This document shows, one piece after another, positions 36,284 through 46,098 of a DNA stretch of 64,000 nucleotides (the stretch's first letter is position 1; each line of letters starts with the position of its first letter). The stretch spans positions 1 to 64,000 of the forward strand of contig NZ_PJRN01000013.1 in the NCBI RefSeq assembly GCF_002930105.1. The letters run 5' to 3'. The notes beneath the pieces are model-generated. The model did no database searches. It was given only the letters and a program-made list of their open reading frames with translations, and was not told the DNA's origin. A program made the translations under genes and the position numbers. The stretch comes from Billgrantia saliphila. GTDB taxonomy: Bacteria > Pseudomonadota > Gammaproteobacteria > Pseudomonadales > Halomonadaceae.

Positions 36284-39235
36284 TTACTGGCAGGCCTCGC
36301 AGCCCAGGTCGTCTATCTCTCCTGCGCTCGGCGCACGCGAACCGCTGCCCGTCTTGCCGGTGAGAAAATCCTCCACGCCGCGGGGTTCTCTGTTCGCTGA
36401 GGGCCCTCTATTCGCTGAGGGCTCTCCATTCGCTGAGGGCTCTCCGGCCTTGGAGGCCGGCGGCGTAGAGCCGCCCAAGGCGGGCGCCTGATTGCTCACC
36501 GCGTTGAGCGTGCCGCGCTCGACCGTGGATTTCTCCACCGAAGTGGCGCCCAGGGCGCGTAGGTAATAGGTGGTCTTGAGGCCGCGGAACCAGGCCATGC
36601 GATAGGTCACGTCGAGTTTCTTGCCGGAAACCCCTTTGATGTAGAGGTTCAGCGACTGGGCCTGGTCGATCCACTTCTGGCGCCGTGCCGCGGCCTCGAC
36701 CAGCCACTTGGGCTCCACCTCGAAGGCGGTGGCGTACTTGGCCTTGAGGTCCTCGGGCACGCGATCGATGGGCTGCACGCTGCCGTCGTAGTACTTGAGG
36801 TCGTTGATCATCACCTCGTCCCACAGGCCGCGTTCCTTGAGGTCGCCCACCAAAGAGGCGTTGACCACGGTAAACTCGCCGGAGAGGTTCGACTTCACGT
36901 AGAGGTTCTGATACGTGGGCTCGATCGACTGCGACACGCCACAGATGTTGGAGATCGTCGCGGTGGGGGCGATGGCCATCACGTTGGAGTTGCGCATGCC
37001 CTGCTCGGCGATCTTACGGCGGATGCGATCCCAGTCCTGGGTGGCATCGGTGTCGATCTCGAGGTACTTCTCGCCACGCTCGGCCTTCAGCTTGTCGATG
37101 GAGTCGATGGGCAGGATGCCCTGGCTCCATAGTGAGCCCTCGAAGCTCTCGTAGCGGCCGCGTTCGGCGGCGAGATCCGAGGAGGCCTCGATGGCGTGGT
37201 AGCTGACCAGCTCCATGGAGAGGTCGGCGAACTCCACCGCGGCCTCACTGGCGTAGGCGATGTCCTGGGCGTAGAGCGCGTCCTGGAAGCCCATGATACC
37301 GAGCCCCACCGGGCGATGCTTGAAGTTGGAGTTCCTGGCCTGGGGCACCGCGTAATAGTTGATGTCGATGACGTTATCGAGCATGCGAACGGCGGTGCGT
37401 ACGGTCCTCTTCAGCTTGTCGGCATCGAGTTTGCCATCGACGACATGCTGGGCCAGGTTCACCGAGCCCAGGTTGCACACCGCGATCTCGTCGACGCTGG
37501 TGTTCAGGGTGATCTCGGTGCATAGGTTGGAGGAGTGCACCACGCCGGCGTGCTGCTGGGGGCTTCTCAGGTTGCACGGGTCCTTGAAGGTGATCCAGGG
37601 GTGGCCGGTCTCGAACAGCATCGAGAGCATCTTGCGCCACAGGTCCTTGGCGCGTGCGCGCTTGAACAGCTTGAGCTGACCGCTGCGGGTCATCGCCTCG
37701 TACTCTTCGTAGCGCTGTTCGAAAGCGGCGCCGTAGAGGTCGTGCAGGTCCGGGCAGGTGGAAGGCGAGAACAGCGTCCACTCCTTGTCGTCGAACACCC
37801 GCTTCATGAACAGGTCGGGCACCCAGTTGGCGGTGTTCATGTCGTGGGTACGGCGACGGTCGTCGCCGGTATTCTTGCGCAGCTCCAGGAACTCCTCGAC
37901 GTCGAGGTGCCAGGTCTCGAGGTAGGCGCATACCGCGCCCTTGCGCTTGCCGCCCTGGTTCACCGCCACCGCGGTGTCGTTGACCACCTTGAGGAACGGC
38001 ACCACGCCCTGGCTCTTGCCGTTGGTGCCCTTGATGTAGGAGCCCAGTGCGCGTACCGGGGTCCAGTCGTTGCCCAAGCCCCCGGCCCACTTGGAGAGCA
38101 GGGCGTTGTCGCGAATCGCGCTGTAGATGCCATCGAGCTCGTCGGGCACGGTGGTGAGGTAGCAGCTGGAGAGCTGGCTGCGCACGGTGCCCGCGTTGAA
38201 CAGCGTCGGCGTGGAAGCCATGTAGTCGAAGCTGGAGAGCAGTTCGTAGAACTCGATGGCGCGCGCTTCGCGGTCGTCCTCGTTGAGCGCCAGGCCCATG
38301 GCCACGCGCATGAACATGACCTGGGGCAGTTCGTAGCGCACGTCGTCGCGGTGGATGAAGTAGCGATCGTAGAGCGTCTGCAGGCCCAGGTAGGTGAAGG
38401 CGTTGTCGCGGTTATGATCGAGCGCGTCACCGAGCCGCTCGAGATCGAACTCGGCAAGGGCCGGGTCGAGCTGCTCGAATTCGATACCCTTGCCCACATA
38501 GGCAAGGAAGGCCGGCTTGTAAAGCTCGGCCATGTCGCCGAAGGTGGCTTCTTCGGCGATGCCGAGGAACGCCAGCGCCTCGCGGCGCAGGTTGTCCTGC
38601 AGCAGCCGCGCGGTGACATAGGTGTAGTTCGGCTCTTTCTCGACCAGGGTGCGTGCCGTCATCGTCAGAGCCTGGGACACGCCATCCACCGAGACGCCGT
38701 CGTAGAGGTTCTTCAGCGACTCCTCGACGATGCGGTTGGGGTCGACGTTCTCGAGGTCAGCGCAGGCGTCGAACACCAGCGTCTCGATGCGGCCTAGGTC
38801 CAGCGGGCGACGGCTGCCATCGGCCAGGGTCACGTTGAGCGTCGGATGCGGCTTCTCGATCTCGCCGCCCGCCTCGGCACGAGCGCGAGCGTGCTCCTCT
38901 CGATAGAGGACGTAGGCGCGCGCGACCTTCTGCTCGCCGGCACGCATCAGCGCCAGTTCGACCTGGTCCTGGATGTCCTCGATGTGGACGGTGCCGCCGT
39001 CGGGCATGCGACGCTGGAAGGCGCTGGCGATGGACTGGCTGGCCTGGGCCACGAGATCGCGAATGCGCGAGGAGCTGGCGGCGTTGTCGCCTTCCACGGC
39101 GATGAACGCCTTGGTCATGGCGACGGCGACCTTGCTCACATCGAAGGCGACGACATCGCCGGTGCGCTTGATCACGCGCAGGGTTCGAGGAGCAGTGATC
39201 GCGAGTTCGCTGGGGTCGGGGGTCTGGAGTTGCAT
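36284..39235 (-). CDS. nrdA: Ribonucleoside-diphosphate reductase alpha subunit
   Basis: 983 residues, longer than E. coli NrdA (761) and of the Pseudomonas type. The N-terminus carries one or more ATP-cone regions ([19 protein letters not shown], and a second around [18 protein letters not shown]). The catalytic barrel has NLCTEI with the active-site Cys and Glu, [10 protein letters not shown], and the C-terminal redox pair CEAC. Between the barrel and the CEAC tail lies a linker with three GEPSAN-like repeats, coded by an 18-bp tandem repeat. Makes deoxynucleotides with NrdB. Its promoter has two NrdR boxes. Confidence 0.98.
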   Translation of the reverse strand: MQLQTPDPSELAITAPRTLRVIKRTGDVVAFDVSKVAVAMTKAFIAVEGDNAASSSRIRDLVAQASQSIASAFQRRMPDGGTVHIEDIQDQVELALMRAGEQKVARAYVLYREEHARARAEAGGEIEKPHPTLNVTLADGSRRPLDLGRIETLVFDACADLENVDPNRIVEESLKNLYDGVSVDGVSQALTMTARTLVEKEPNYTYVTARLLQDNLRREALAFLGIAEEATFGDMAELYKPAFLAYVGKGIEFEQLDPALAEFDLERLGDALDHNRDNAFTYLGLQTLYDRYFIHRDDVRYELPQVMFMRVAMGLALNEDDREARAIEFYELLSSFDYMASTPTLFNAGTVRSQLSSCYLTTVPDELDGIYSAIRDNALLSKWAGGLGNDWTPVRALGSYIKGTNGKSQGVVPFLKVVNDTAVAVNQGGKRKGAVCAYLETWHLDVEEFLELRKNTGDDRRRTHDMNTANWVPDLFMKRVFDDKEWTLFSPSTCPDLHDLYGAAFEQRYEEYEAMTRSGQLKLFKRARAKDLWRKMLSMLFETGHPWITFKDPCNLRSPQQHAGVVHSSNLCTEITLNTSVDEIAVCNLGSVNLAQHVVDGKLDADKLKRTVRTAVRMLDNVIDINYYAVPQARNSNFKHRPVGLGIMGFQDALYAQDIAYASEAAVEFADLSMELVSYHAIEASSDLAAERGRYESFEGSLWSQGILPIDSIDKLKAERGEKYLEIDTDATQDWDRIRRKIAEQGMRNSNVMAIAPTATISNICGVSQSIEPTYQNLYVKSNLSGEFTVVNASLVGDLKERGLWDEVMINDLKYYDGSVQPIDRVPEDLKAKYATAFEVEPKWLVEAAARRQKWIDQAQSLNLYIKGVSGKKLDVTYRMAWFRGLKTTYYLRALGATSVEKSTVERGTLNAVSNQAPALGGSTPPASKAGEPSANGEPSANRGPSANREPRGVEDFLTGKTGSGSRAPSAGEIDDLGCEACQ
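36393..36446 (-). repeat. 18-bp tandem repeat in the nrdA C-terminal linker
   Basis: Three consecutive 18-base units (36393-36410, 36411-36428, 36429-36446), TTCGCTGAGGGCTCTCCA with one to three differences. On the minus strand they code for [18 protein letters not shown]-like units in the linker before the CEAC tail. In-frame, so unit number can vary without breaking the gene. Confidence 0.9.
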
Positions 39236-39313
39236 GGGCCGAAGATCCCTTCTTCGTGAGGACGATGGTCAGGGCGACGAAGGCATTGACAGCCAGGCGC
39301 CGGCTTGCTAGAG

Positions 39314-39329
39314 GCACATCATGTTGTGT
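39314..39329 (-). promoter_or_regulatory. NrdR box 2 upstream of nrdA
   Basis: GCACATCATGTTGTGT matches the 16-base NrdR palindrome (acaCwAtATaTwGTgt) at most positions. It starts 31 bases from the other box, the three-helical-turn spacing typical of NrdR pairs. Predicted repression by ATP/dATP-bound NrdR. Confidence 0.75.
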
Positions 39330-39344
39330 CTTTGTTGGAGCTGA

Positions 39345-39360
39345 GCACAAGATAGAGTGC
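39345..39360 (-). promoter_or_regulatory. NrdR box 1 upstream of nrdA, overlapping the -10
   Basis: GCACAAGATAGAGTGC matches the NrdR palindrome well and overlaps the predicted nrdA -10 element (TATCTT on the minus strand, 39349-39354), so binding would block RNA polymerase. Confidence 0.8.
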
Positions 39361-39377
39361 TTTTGTGCCGCTATCAA
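39349..39377 (-). promoter_or_regulatory. Sigma70-type promoter of nrdA-nrdB
   Basis: On the minus strand TTGATA (39372-39377), 17-base spacer, TATCTT (39349-39354). The transcript start would lie about 100 bases upstream of the nrdA ATG. Confidence 0.7.
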
Positions 39378-39413
39378 GTGGAAAACCTGTGGGCGAGCTG
39401 TGACTCTTCGGGG

Positions 39414-39522
39414 GGTATCCTTTGGGGTGTGGCTACGCTCCGGGCTATGCTTCGCTGGCACGTTACAAGGATACGAAATGCAAACGATAGGCAGGCGAAA
39501 TGCACCATTTCGGGTATCCTTG
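39414..39522. repeat. Three copies of GGTATCCTT between nrdA and rstA-like gene
   Basis: GGTATCCTT occurs at 39414-39422 and 39514-39522, and reversed (AAGGATAC...) at 39466-39474. The last two form a long inverted repeat: CAAGGATACGAAATG (39466-39480) against CATTTCGGGTATCCTTG (39506-39522). The rest of the 350-base intergenic region (39236-39585) holds the nrdA promoter and otherwise no gene. It may be an operator for the two-component regulator or for nrdA. Confidence 0.6.
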
Positions 39523-39585
39523 ACAAGTAAATGGCGGGACAGGGTGTCCCGATGACACAACTAGCCCAGCACGGGGATGACTAGG

Positions 39586-40299
39586 ATGGATGACAACCTG
39601 GAAAGTAACGACATGGAACACGTGCTGATTATCGAGGATGACGTGCGTCTGGCTGATCTCACTCGCGATTACCTCGAGTCGAACGGCTTCCGGGTGACCG
39701 TTGAGTCCGAGGGCTCGCGCGGCGTCGAGCAGATTCAGAGCTTGCAGCCGGATCTGGTGATTCTCGATCTGATGCTGCCCGGTGAGGACGGATTGTCGAT
39801 CTGTCGCCGGGCCAGGCCCGATTATGCCGGGCCGATCCTGATGCTGACCGCGCGCACCGATGACATGGATCAGGTGCTGGGGCTGGAGATGGGGGCCGAC
39901 GACTACGTGCCCAAGCCGGTCCAGCCGAGGGTGCTGCTGGCGCGCATGCGCGCTCTGCTGCGGCGTGCCGACGCGACGGAGCAGACGGGCGAGGCGCGCC
40001 TCACCTTCGGCAACCTGGAGATCGACAGCGCCACGCGGGAGGCCTGGCTGGAAGGGGAACGAATCGACCTGACCAGCGCCGAATTCGACCTGCTGTGGCT
40101 GCTGGCCAGCAATGCCGGTCGTGTGCTCACTCGCGAAGAGATCTTCAGCGACCTGCGCGGCATCAAGTACGACGGCCAGGATCGTTCCATCGACGTACGT
40201 GTGTCGCGGATACGGCCCAAGATCGGTGACGATCCCAACCATCCGCACCGCATCAAGACGGTACGCAGCAAGGGTTACCTCTTCGTCAAGGATGCCTGA
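39586..40299 (+). CDS. OmpR-family response regulator, RstA-like
   Basis: About 237 residues. The receiver domain has the acidic pair EDD, the phosphorylated Asp in LVILDLMLPGEDG and the Lys in VPKPVQP; the winged-helix domain ends KTVRSKGYLFV. The start is not certain: ATGs at 39577, 39586 and 39613 are possible; 39586 has GGGGATG upstream. It is followed 4 bases later by the sensor kinase. Sequence and partner resemble RstA of the RstAB system, known for acid, Mg2+ or iron-linked responses in enterics; the stimulus here is unknown. Confidence 0.93.
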   Translation: MDDNLESNDMEHVLIIEDDVRLADLTRDYLESNGFRVTVESEGSRGVEQIQSLQPDLVILDLMLPGEDGLSICRRARPDYAGPILMLTARTDDMDQVLGLEMGADDYVPKPVQPRVLLARMRALLRRADATEQTGEARLTFGNLEIDSATREAWLEGERIDLTSAEFDLLWLLASNAGRVLTREEIFSDLRGIKYDGQDRSIDVRVSRIRPKIGDDPNHPHRIKTVRSKGYLFVKDA

Positions 40300-40302
40300 G
40301 CC

Positions 40303-41940
40303 ATGCAGCGGTTTCTCGCCGATGGCTCCTTCCTGCGCGTCTATCTCGCCCTGGCCCTGGCTCTGCTGTTGACCTTCGGCCTGGCCCTGATGGGGCTGGC
40401 CCTGGTCGATCGGGTGCGAATAGAGCAGTATCGCGAGCAATTGGCGGAAGCGCCGCTGCAGCTACTGACCTGGCGGATAGCGGCGATGCCGGCCAACCAG
40501 CGCGGCGACTGGCTGACCCAGCAGGCCGACATGCTCAATATGCGTCTCGCCCTGCGCGACCCGGATGTCGCCGAACTCAGCTGGTTCGAACGTCGTCGAC
40601 TGGAGCGCGGCCGGGTCCTGGTCAAGATGGAGGATGAGGAGAACTGGCGGCTCTACCGACGCGTGCCGCGTGAAGCCCGCATCCTCGAAGCGCGCCTTTC
40701 CGGCCTCAACGAGCGTCAGCTGCGCGGCCTGGCGCAATTGCTGGGCGATTGGCTGGCCGAGGTGGAAGGCGACGCACGCCGGCGGCGGCTGGCGAGCGTG
40801 ACCAGCGCAGCCTTGCCCGTGCAGCTTCGCGATCTCGCCCCCGAGGGGCTCGACAGCCATCAGCTGACGCGGCTGCGCGACGGCGAGCTGGTCATCCGCC
40901 TGCTGCCGGGCCACTGGGCGCTGACGGTCCATCTCGCCGTGCCCGCTGCCGACGGTTCGCGCCAATGGCTCTCGATCGGCCCGGTCTCGGCGCTCGAGCC
41001 TACCCCCATCTCATTGTTGCTGCTGGTGCTGGTGATCATGCTCGGCGTGCTGGCGGCGATCATCTACCTGATCGTGCGTGGGGTCGAGGCGCGCCTGGCT
41101 CGCCTGGAACTGGCCGCGGGACGCATCGCCAGCGGGCGTCTCGATACGCGGGTCAAGGTCGATGGCGGTGGTTTCATCGGTCGGGTCGGAATGGCCTTCA
41201 ATGCCATGGCGGCCCAGGTGCAGTCGCTGCTGCGCTCGCAGCAGGAGATGATCCGCGCGGTATCGCACGAGCTGCGCACGCCGGTGGCACGCATTCGCTT
41301 CGCCATGCAGATGGTCGAGGACATGACCGACAACCCGGCGATACGCCGTCAGCTGCACGGCATCGACAGCGATATCGAGGAGCTCGATCAGTTGATCGAT
41401 GAGATCCTCACCTACGCCCGGCTCGACAGCGGCATGGTCAATGGCGCCGAGCTCGAGCGCACCCAGGTCGACTGCCGGGCGATCGCCGAGCGCGTGATCG
41501 ACACGCTGGCGCCGCTGCACGCCCACCTGCGCCTGGAGCTGGCACCCGGGCCGGAATTCGAGGTAACGGCCGATCCGCGCTACCTGCAGCGAGCGCTGCA
41601 GAACCTGGTCGCCAACGCCTGCCGTCATGCGCAGTCGCGAGTGTTGGTGCGGCTCGCACAAGAGTCACGTCTGGTGCGGCTGGATATCGAGGACGATGGG
41701 CCGGGGGTGCCGGCCGGGGAACGCCAGACGATCTTCAAGCCCTTCGCGCGGCTCGACGACAGCCGCACCCGGCGCTCCGGCGGTTACGGGCTGGGTCTCT
41801 CCATCGTACAGAAGATCATGGCCTGGCACGGCGGCAGCGTGGTAGTCGACGACAGCCCGCAACTGGGCGGCGCGCGCTTCTCGCTGCTGCTGCCCACCCA
41901 GCCGAGCAAGCGGCCGTCGCTGCCCGCTAAGCGGGCTTGA
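40303..41940 (+). CDS. Sensor histidine kinase, RstB-like
   Basis: 545 residues. First helix near residues 12-35 (VYLALALALLLTFGLALMGLALV), a periplasmic region of about 200 residues, a second helix (ISLLLLVLVIMLGVLAAIIYLIV), HAMP (ARLARLELAAGRIASGRLDTRV), the phospho-acceptor His in AVSHELRTPVARIRFAMQM, and the ATPase with DNA-box NLVANACRHA and DDGPGVPAGERQTIFKPF. Phosphorylates the preceding regulator. Overlaps the convergent metR-like gene by 14 bases at the end. Confidence 0.95.
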   Translation: MQRFLADGSFLRVYLALALALLLTFGLALMGLALVDRVRIEQYREQLAEAPLQLLTWRIAAMPANQRGDWLTQQADMLNMRLALRDPDVAELSWFERRRLERGRVLVKMEDEENWRLYRRVPREARILEARLSGLNERQLRGLAQLLGDWLAEVEGDARRRRLASVTSAALPVQLRDLAPEGLDSHQLTRLRDGELVIRLLPGHWALTVHLAVPAADGSRQWLSIGPVSALEPTPISLLLLVLVIMLGVLAAIIYLIVRGVEARLARLELAAGRIASGRLDTRVKVDGGGFIGRVGMAFNAMAAQVQSLLRSQQEMIRAVSHELRTPVARIRFAMQMVEDMTDNPAIRRQLHGIDSDIEELDQLIDEILTYARLDSGMVNGAELERTQVDCRAIAERVIDTLAPLHAHLRLELAPGPEFEVTADPRYLQRALQNLVANACRHAQSRVLVRLAQESRLVRLDIEDDGPGVPAGERQTIFKPFARLDDSRTRRSGGYGLGLSIVQKIMAWHGGSVVVDDSPQLGGARFSLLLPTQPSKRPSLPAKRA

Positions 41941-42841
41941 TTCCCTCGAGCACCGCGAACGAGGTCTCGCGCGCGGTGCGCAGAAAATCCTCCATCCAGG
42001 GCTGGTCGCGGCTCTCTTCGCGAATGGCGGCGTACAGGGTGCTCCACATCCCCGTCTCGCCCAGGCCTACCGCCTTGACGTAGTCGCGCTCCAGATATTC
42101 GGTCAATGCCCAGTTGGGCAGCGCGCAGACACCTCGTCCACTGGCCACCAGTTGCATCATCATGACCGTGAGTTCGGCGGTACGGGTCTCTTGGGGCCGC
42201 ACCCCGGCAGGGTCGAGGAACTGAGTGAACACGTCGAGACGGGCGTGCTCCACGGGGTAGGTGATCAACGTCTCTTCGGCCAGGTCCCGGGGCATGACGA
42301 AATCGCGCTCGGCGAGGGGATGCTGTCGCGCGACCGCCAGCAGCCCCTGATAGCGGAACAGCGGCTCGTAGTGGACCCCGGGCAGCGGCTGCGGGTCGGC
42401 GGTGATGACGAGATCGAGCTGCTCTCGCGCCAGTGACGGCAGCGGATCGAAGTGATGCCCACCGGGGATGTCGATCTCCACCTCGGGCCAGTGATCGCGG
42501 AAACGGTCGATGGTGGGCATCAGCCACTGAAAGCAGCTATGACATTCAATGGCCATGTGCAGACGCCCCGGCTCGTGGCCGATCAGCCGGGCCACGTCGC
42601 GCTCGGCCATACGCACCAGCGGCAGCACTTGCTCGGCCAGGGTGAGCAGACGCTGCCCGGCGCGGGTGAACTCCACCGGGCGTGTCTTGCGCACGAACAG
42701 CGGGCTGCCCAGGCGTTCCTCGAGATCCTTGATCTGATGCGACAGTGCCGACTGGGTCAGGTGAACCCGTTCGGCAGCCTCGACCAGCGAGCCGGCGTCA
42801 CGCAAGGCAACCAGGGTACGCAGGTGGCGAAGTTCGATCAT
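41927..42841 (-). CDS. metR: LysR-family regulator MetR
   Basis: 304 residues. N-terminal LysR helix-turn-helix (HLRTLVALRDAGSLVEAAERVHLTQSALSHQIKDLEERLG, seen in part) and effector domain beginning RLHMAIECHSCFQWLMP, which matches MetR proteins that sense homocysteine. Divergent from metE with 100 bases between them, the classical arrangement in which MetR activates metE. Identity as MetR rests on both sequence and context. Confidence 0.93.
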   Translation of the reverse strand: MIELRHLRTLVALRDAGSLVEAAERVHLTQSALSHQIKDLEERLGSPLFVRKTRPVEFTRAGQRLLTLAEQVLPLVRMAERDVARLIGHEPGRLHMAIECHSCFQWLMPTIDRFRDHWPEVEIDIPGGHHFDPLPSLAREQLDLVITADPQPLPGVHYEPLFRYQGLLAVARQHPLAERDFVMPRDLAEETLITYPVEHARLDVFTQFLDPAGVRPQETRTAELTVMMMQLVASGRGVCALPNWALTEYLERDYVKAVGLGETGMWSTLYAAIREESRDQPWMEDFLRTARETSFAVLEGIKPA

Positions 42842-42843
42842 GA

Positions 42844-42856
42844 TGAGATTTCTTCA
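42844..42856. promoter_or_regulatory. Weak MetR-box-like site
   Basis: TGAGATTTCTTCA fits the TGAAN5TTCA MetR half-palindrome with one mismatch. It lies only 3-15 bases upstream of the metR start, so a role in metE activation would need confirmation. The rest of the intergenic region is A/T-rich (42867-42885). Confidence 0.3.
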
Positions 42857-42941
42857 AGTTCACAGTTAATATATTTAGTTTGATTCACCCTCTCCCTGTG
42901 GCGAGACTCTACGGCAACATTCATGCGTAGAGGGAAACATC

Positions 42942-45239
42942 ATGACATCAGCTCATGTGCTTGGCTATCCGCGAATCGGCGCGAACCGTGAGCTCAAGCG
43001 AGCCGTAGAGGCCTACTGGCGCGGCGAAGTCGACCGCGAGGCGTTGGAAGCCACCGGACGTGAGCTGCGCAAGCGCCACTGGCAGGCCCAGCGCGACGCG
43101 GGCCTCGATTACGTCACCGTGGGCGACTTCGCCTTCTACGATCAGGTGCTCAATGTCACCGCGCTGCTGGGCGCCGTGCCGTCGCGTTTCGGAGCCACTG
43201 ACGAAATCGCCCGTGGCGAAGTGGACCTGGACACGCAGTTCCGCATGGCCCGTGGACGGGCCCCCAGCGGGACGCCCGCCGCCGCCTGCGAGATGACCAA
43301 GTACTTCGATACCAATTACCACTACCTGGTCCCCGAGCTGCAGGAGGGGCAACGCTTTCATCTGGCCAGCTCACGCCTGTTCGACGAAGTGGCCGAGGCG
43401 CGCGAGGCGGGGCATCCGGTCAAGGTGGCGTTGACGGGACCGCTGACCTGGCTGTGGCTGGGCAAGGGGGGCGAAGCCGAATTCGATCGCCTGAGCCTGC
43501 TCGAGGCGGTGCTGCCGGTATACGGCGAGATTCTCACCCGCCTGGCCGCGCAGGGAGTGGAGTGGGTGCAACTCGACGAGCCGGCGCTGGTGCAAGACCT
43601 GCCCGTGGCGTGGAAGCAGGCCTTCGAATCGGCCTACAACGCCCTGCGCTCGGTGCCGGTCAAGCTGATGGTGGCGACCTACTTCGGTGGCTTGGGGGAC
43701 AACCTGCAGCTGGCGGTGGGTCTGCCGGTGGACGGCCTGCATATCGACGCAGTGCGCGCACCCGATCAATTGACCCCGGTGATCGACAACCTGCCCGGCT
43801 ACAAGGTGCTCTCGGTGGGCGCCATCGACGGGCGCAACGTCTGGCGGGCCGACCTGGCGGCGCTGCATGAACGACTCGCCAGCGCCCGCATGCGTCTCGG
43901 TGAACGGCTGTGGCTGGCTCCCTCCTGCTCGCTGCTCCACGTGCCGGTGGATCTCGCCGCCGAGAGCGAACTCGACGAGGAACTCAAGAGCTGGCTCGCC
44001 TTCGCCCGTCAGAAGCTCGACGAGACCGTGACCCTGGCGCGGCTGCTCGGCAACCGGGGCAATGACGAGGATCGGGGCCGGGTCGCCGCCGCCACGGCGG
44101 CACTCGATGTGCGTCGCGCCTCGCCGCGCCTGCATCGAGCGGCGGTGGCCGAGCGTTTGGCGAGTCTTTCCGATGCCGAGCTCTCCCGCGACAACCCTTT
44201 CCCGGTACGGGCCCGTGATCAGCGTCGCGCCCTGGACCTGCCGCTGTTCCCCACCACCACCATCGGCTCCTTCCCGCAGACCGGCGAGATTCGCGCCGCG
44301 CGTCGCGCCTACCGTAGCGGCGAGCTGGGGCGCGAAGCCTACGAGGCGCAGATGCGCGCCGCCATCGCCGACGCCGTGCAACGCCAGGAGGCGCTGGGGC
44401 TCGACATGCTGGTGCACGGCGAGGCCGAGCGCAACGACATGGTGGAGTACTTCGGCGAGCAGCTCGACGGCTTCGTCTTCACCCGCCACGGCTGGGTGCA
44501 GAGCTACGGCTCGCGCTGCGTCAAGCCACCTATTATCGTCGGCGACGTGGTCCGGCCCGAGGCCATGACGGTGCGCTGGAGTCGGTATGCACAATCGCTG
44601 ACGAAGCGACCGATGAAGGGCATGCTGACCGGTCCGGTGACCATGCTGCAATGGTCCTTCGTGCGCGATGACCAGCCGCGCGAGGTCACCTGCCGGCAAA
44701 TCGCCCTGGCCCTGCGCGACGAGGTCGCCGACCTGCAGGCCGCCGGTATCCCAGCGATTCAGATCGACGAACCGGCGCTTCGCGAAGGGCTACCGCTGCG
44801 CCAGGCCGAGTGGCAGGGCTATCTCGACTGGGCGGTGGCATGCTTTCGCCTCACCGCGGCGGTGGCGCGCGACGCCACCCAGATCCACACCCATATGTGC
44901 TATTCGGAGTTCAACGACATCATCGCCGCCATCGCGGCGCTGGATGCCGACGTCATCACCATCGAGACCTCGCGCTCGAACATGGAGCTGCTCGACGCCT
45001 TCCAGGATTTCGCCTACCCCAACGAGATCGGGCCGGGTGTCTACGACATCCACTCGCCCAACGTGCCTGATGTGGCGTGGATGGTGCAGCTGATGGAGAA
45101 GGCGGCCGAGCGCATTCCCGTCGAACGGCTGTGGGTCAATCCCGACTGCGGCCTGAAGACCCGCGGCTGGAGCGAGGTGGAGCCGGCGCTGGCCAACATG
45201 GTCGAGGCGGCACGTGAGCTGCGCCAACGTCATGCGTGA
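42942..45239 (+). CDS. metE: Cobalamin-independent methionine synthase
   Basis: 765 residues. Transfers the methyl group from 5-methyl-THF-triglutamate to homocysteine with zinc. N-terminal barrel start [19 protein letters not shown] and catalytic C-terminal barrel with [23 protein letters not shown] and the zinc-site residues in [11 protein letters not shown] and [11 protein letters not shown]. Full length. Controlled by the adjacent MetR. Confidence 0.98.
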   Translation: MTSAHVLGYPRIGANRELKRAVEAYWRGEVDREALEATGRELRKRHWQAQRDAGLDYVTVGDFAFYDQVLNVTALLGAVPSRFGATDEIARGEVDLDTQFRMARGRAPSGTPAAACEMTKYFDTNYHYLVPELQEGQRFHLASSRLFDEVAEAREAGHPVKVALTGPLTWLWLGKGGEAEFDRLSLLEAVLPVYGEILTRLAAQGVEWVQLDEPALVQDLPVAWKQAFESAYNALRSVPVKLMVATYFGGLGDNLQLAVGLPVDGLHIDAVRAPDQLTPVIDNLPGYKVLSVGAIDGRNVWRADLAALHERLASARMRLGERLWLAPSCSLLHVPVDLAAESELDEELKSWLAFARQKLDETVTLARLLGNRGNDEDRGRVAAATAALDVRRASPRLHRAAVAERLASLSDAELSRDNPFPVRARDQRRALDLPLFPTTTIGSFPQTGEIRAARRAYRSGELGREAYEAQMRAAIADAVQRQEALGLDMLVHGEAERNDMVEYFGEQLDGFVFTRHGWVQSYGSRCVKPPIIVGDVVRPEAMTVRWSRYAQSLTKRPMKGMLTGPVTMLQWSFVRDDQPREVTCRQIALALRDEVADLQAAGIPAIQIDEPALREGLPLRQAEWQGYLDWAVACFRLTAAVARDATQIHTHMCYSEFNDIIAAIAALDADVITIETSRSNMELLDAFQDFAYPNEIGPGVYDIHSPNVPDVAWMVQLMEKAAERIPVERLWVNPDCGLKTRGWSEVEPALANMVEAARELRQRHA

Positions 45240-45333
45240 CGACGGAGCGTTCGTGGGGCGTGGAACGCCAGCCGGGCCCGTCGACGGCGGTGCCTGGTAT
45301 CCTGTGCGCGTCCGTCCGCTTCGAGGAGTCCGC

Positions 45334-46098
45334 ATGCCGTTCCCTTTTGTTTCGTTTTTCGCTCGTCTCTCGCTACTCGGCGCCGGCCTGGCAGTGGGGG
45401 GCTGTGCCATCGCCCCGAACGAGACGCCGCGCCCCGATGTCAGCGATTCCGCTTCCAGCGCGCTGCCTCAAGCGCGCGGCGCTGTCGCTCCCGCCGCGCC
45501 GCTGTTGCCTTCCATGCTGTTCGCCGGCGGGGCGGCGAGCTTCCAGGCCTGGCGCTGCACGTCTGACCAGGACATGGTCACAGCCGTGGGCGAGCGCGAG
45601 CTGCGGCTCTGGTCGGCGCATGGCGCTTACCGCCTGCCTCCGGCGGTAGTCGCCAGTGGCGCGCGCTACCAGCAGGGGGATCTCAGCGTCTGGGTCAAGG
45701 GTGACGAGGCCATGGTCGAGAGTGCCAACGGTCGGCTCGATTGCCGAGCCAAGGTCGAGCGGGAAACCCTGACCCGTCAGGAGCGCCCGGGGGTGATGTT
45801 CCACGCCCGCGGCAACGAACCCGGCTGGGTCGTCAACCTGGCCCATGACGCTCCGCGGGTGACGCTGCTGCTCGACTACGGCGAGCGTGAGCTATCGCTG
45901 CCCTACCGGGTCACCGAGATGGACAACGCCGAGGGCAGAGTCGCGCTGGCCAGCGGCCAGGCCGACCGCTCCTTCGAATTGCGCCTGGAGGCGCGCGCCT
46001 GTTTCGACGACATGAGCGGCGAGCCGTTTCCGGCCCGGGTAACGCTGACGATAGACGGGCAGACGTATCGGGGATGCGGTCAAGGCATCGCGCCCTAA
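45334..46098 (+). CDS. Lipoprotein with MliC-like and COG3650-like domains
   Basis: 254 residues. ATG at 45334 with CGAGGAG upstream. The lipobox AVGGC predicts an anchored lipoprotein. Residues about 70-150 resemble the MliC lysozyme-inhibitor domain (FQAWRCTS, ASGARYQQGDLSVWVKGDEAMVES); the C-terminal part (FHARGNEPGWVVNL, YGERELSLPYRVTE, DMSGEPFPARVTLTIDGQTYRGCG) is the COG3650 module. May protect the envelope from c-type lysozyme, or act in stress; function inferred from the first domain only. Overlaps the convergent SufR-like gene by 4 bases. Confidence 0.85.
   Translation: MPFPFVSFFARLSLLGAGLAVGGCAIAPNETPRPDVSDSASSALPQARGAVAPAAPLLPSMLFAGGAASFQAWRCTSDQDMVTAVGERELRLWSAHGAYRLPPAVVASGARYQQGDLSVWVKGDEAMVESANGRLDCRAKVERETLTRQERPGVMFHARGNEPGWVVNLAHDAPRVTLLLDYGERELSLPYRVTEMDNAEGRVALASGQADRSFELRLEARACFDDMSGEPFPARVTLTIDGQTYRGCGQGIAP

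Noticed and set aside
42842..42941. Cobalamin riboswitch upstream of metE
   Set aside because: The 100-base gap lacks the B12-box and the size of such a riboswitch; MetR control explains the arrangement.
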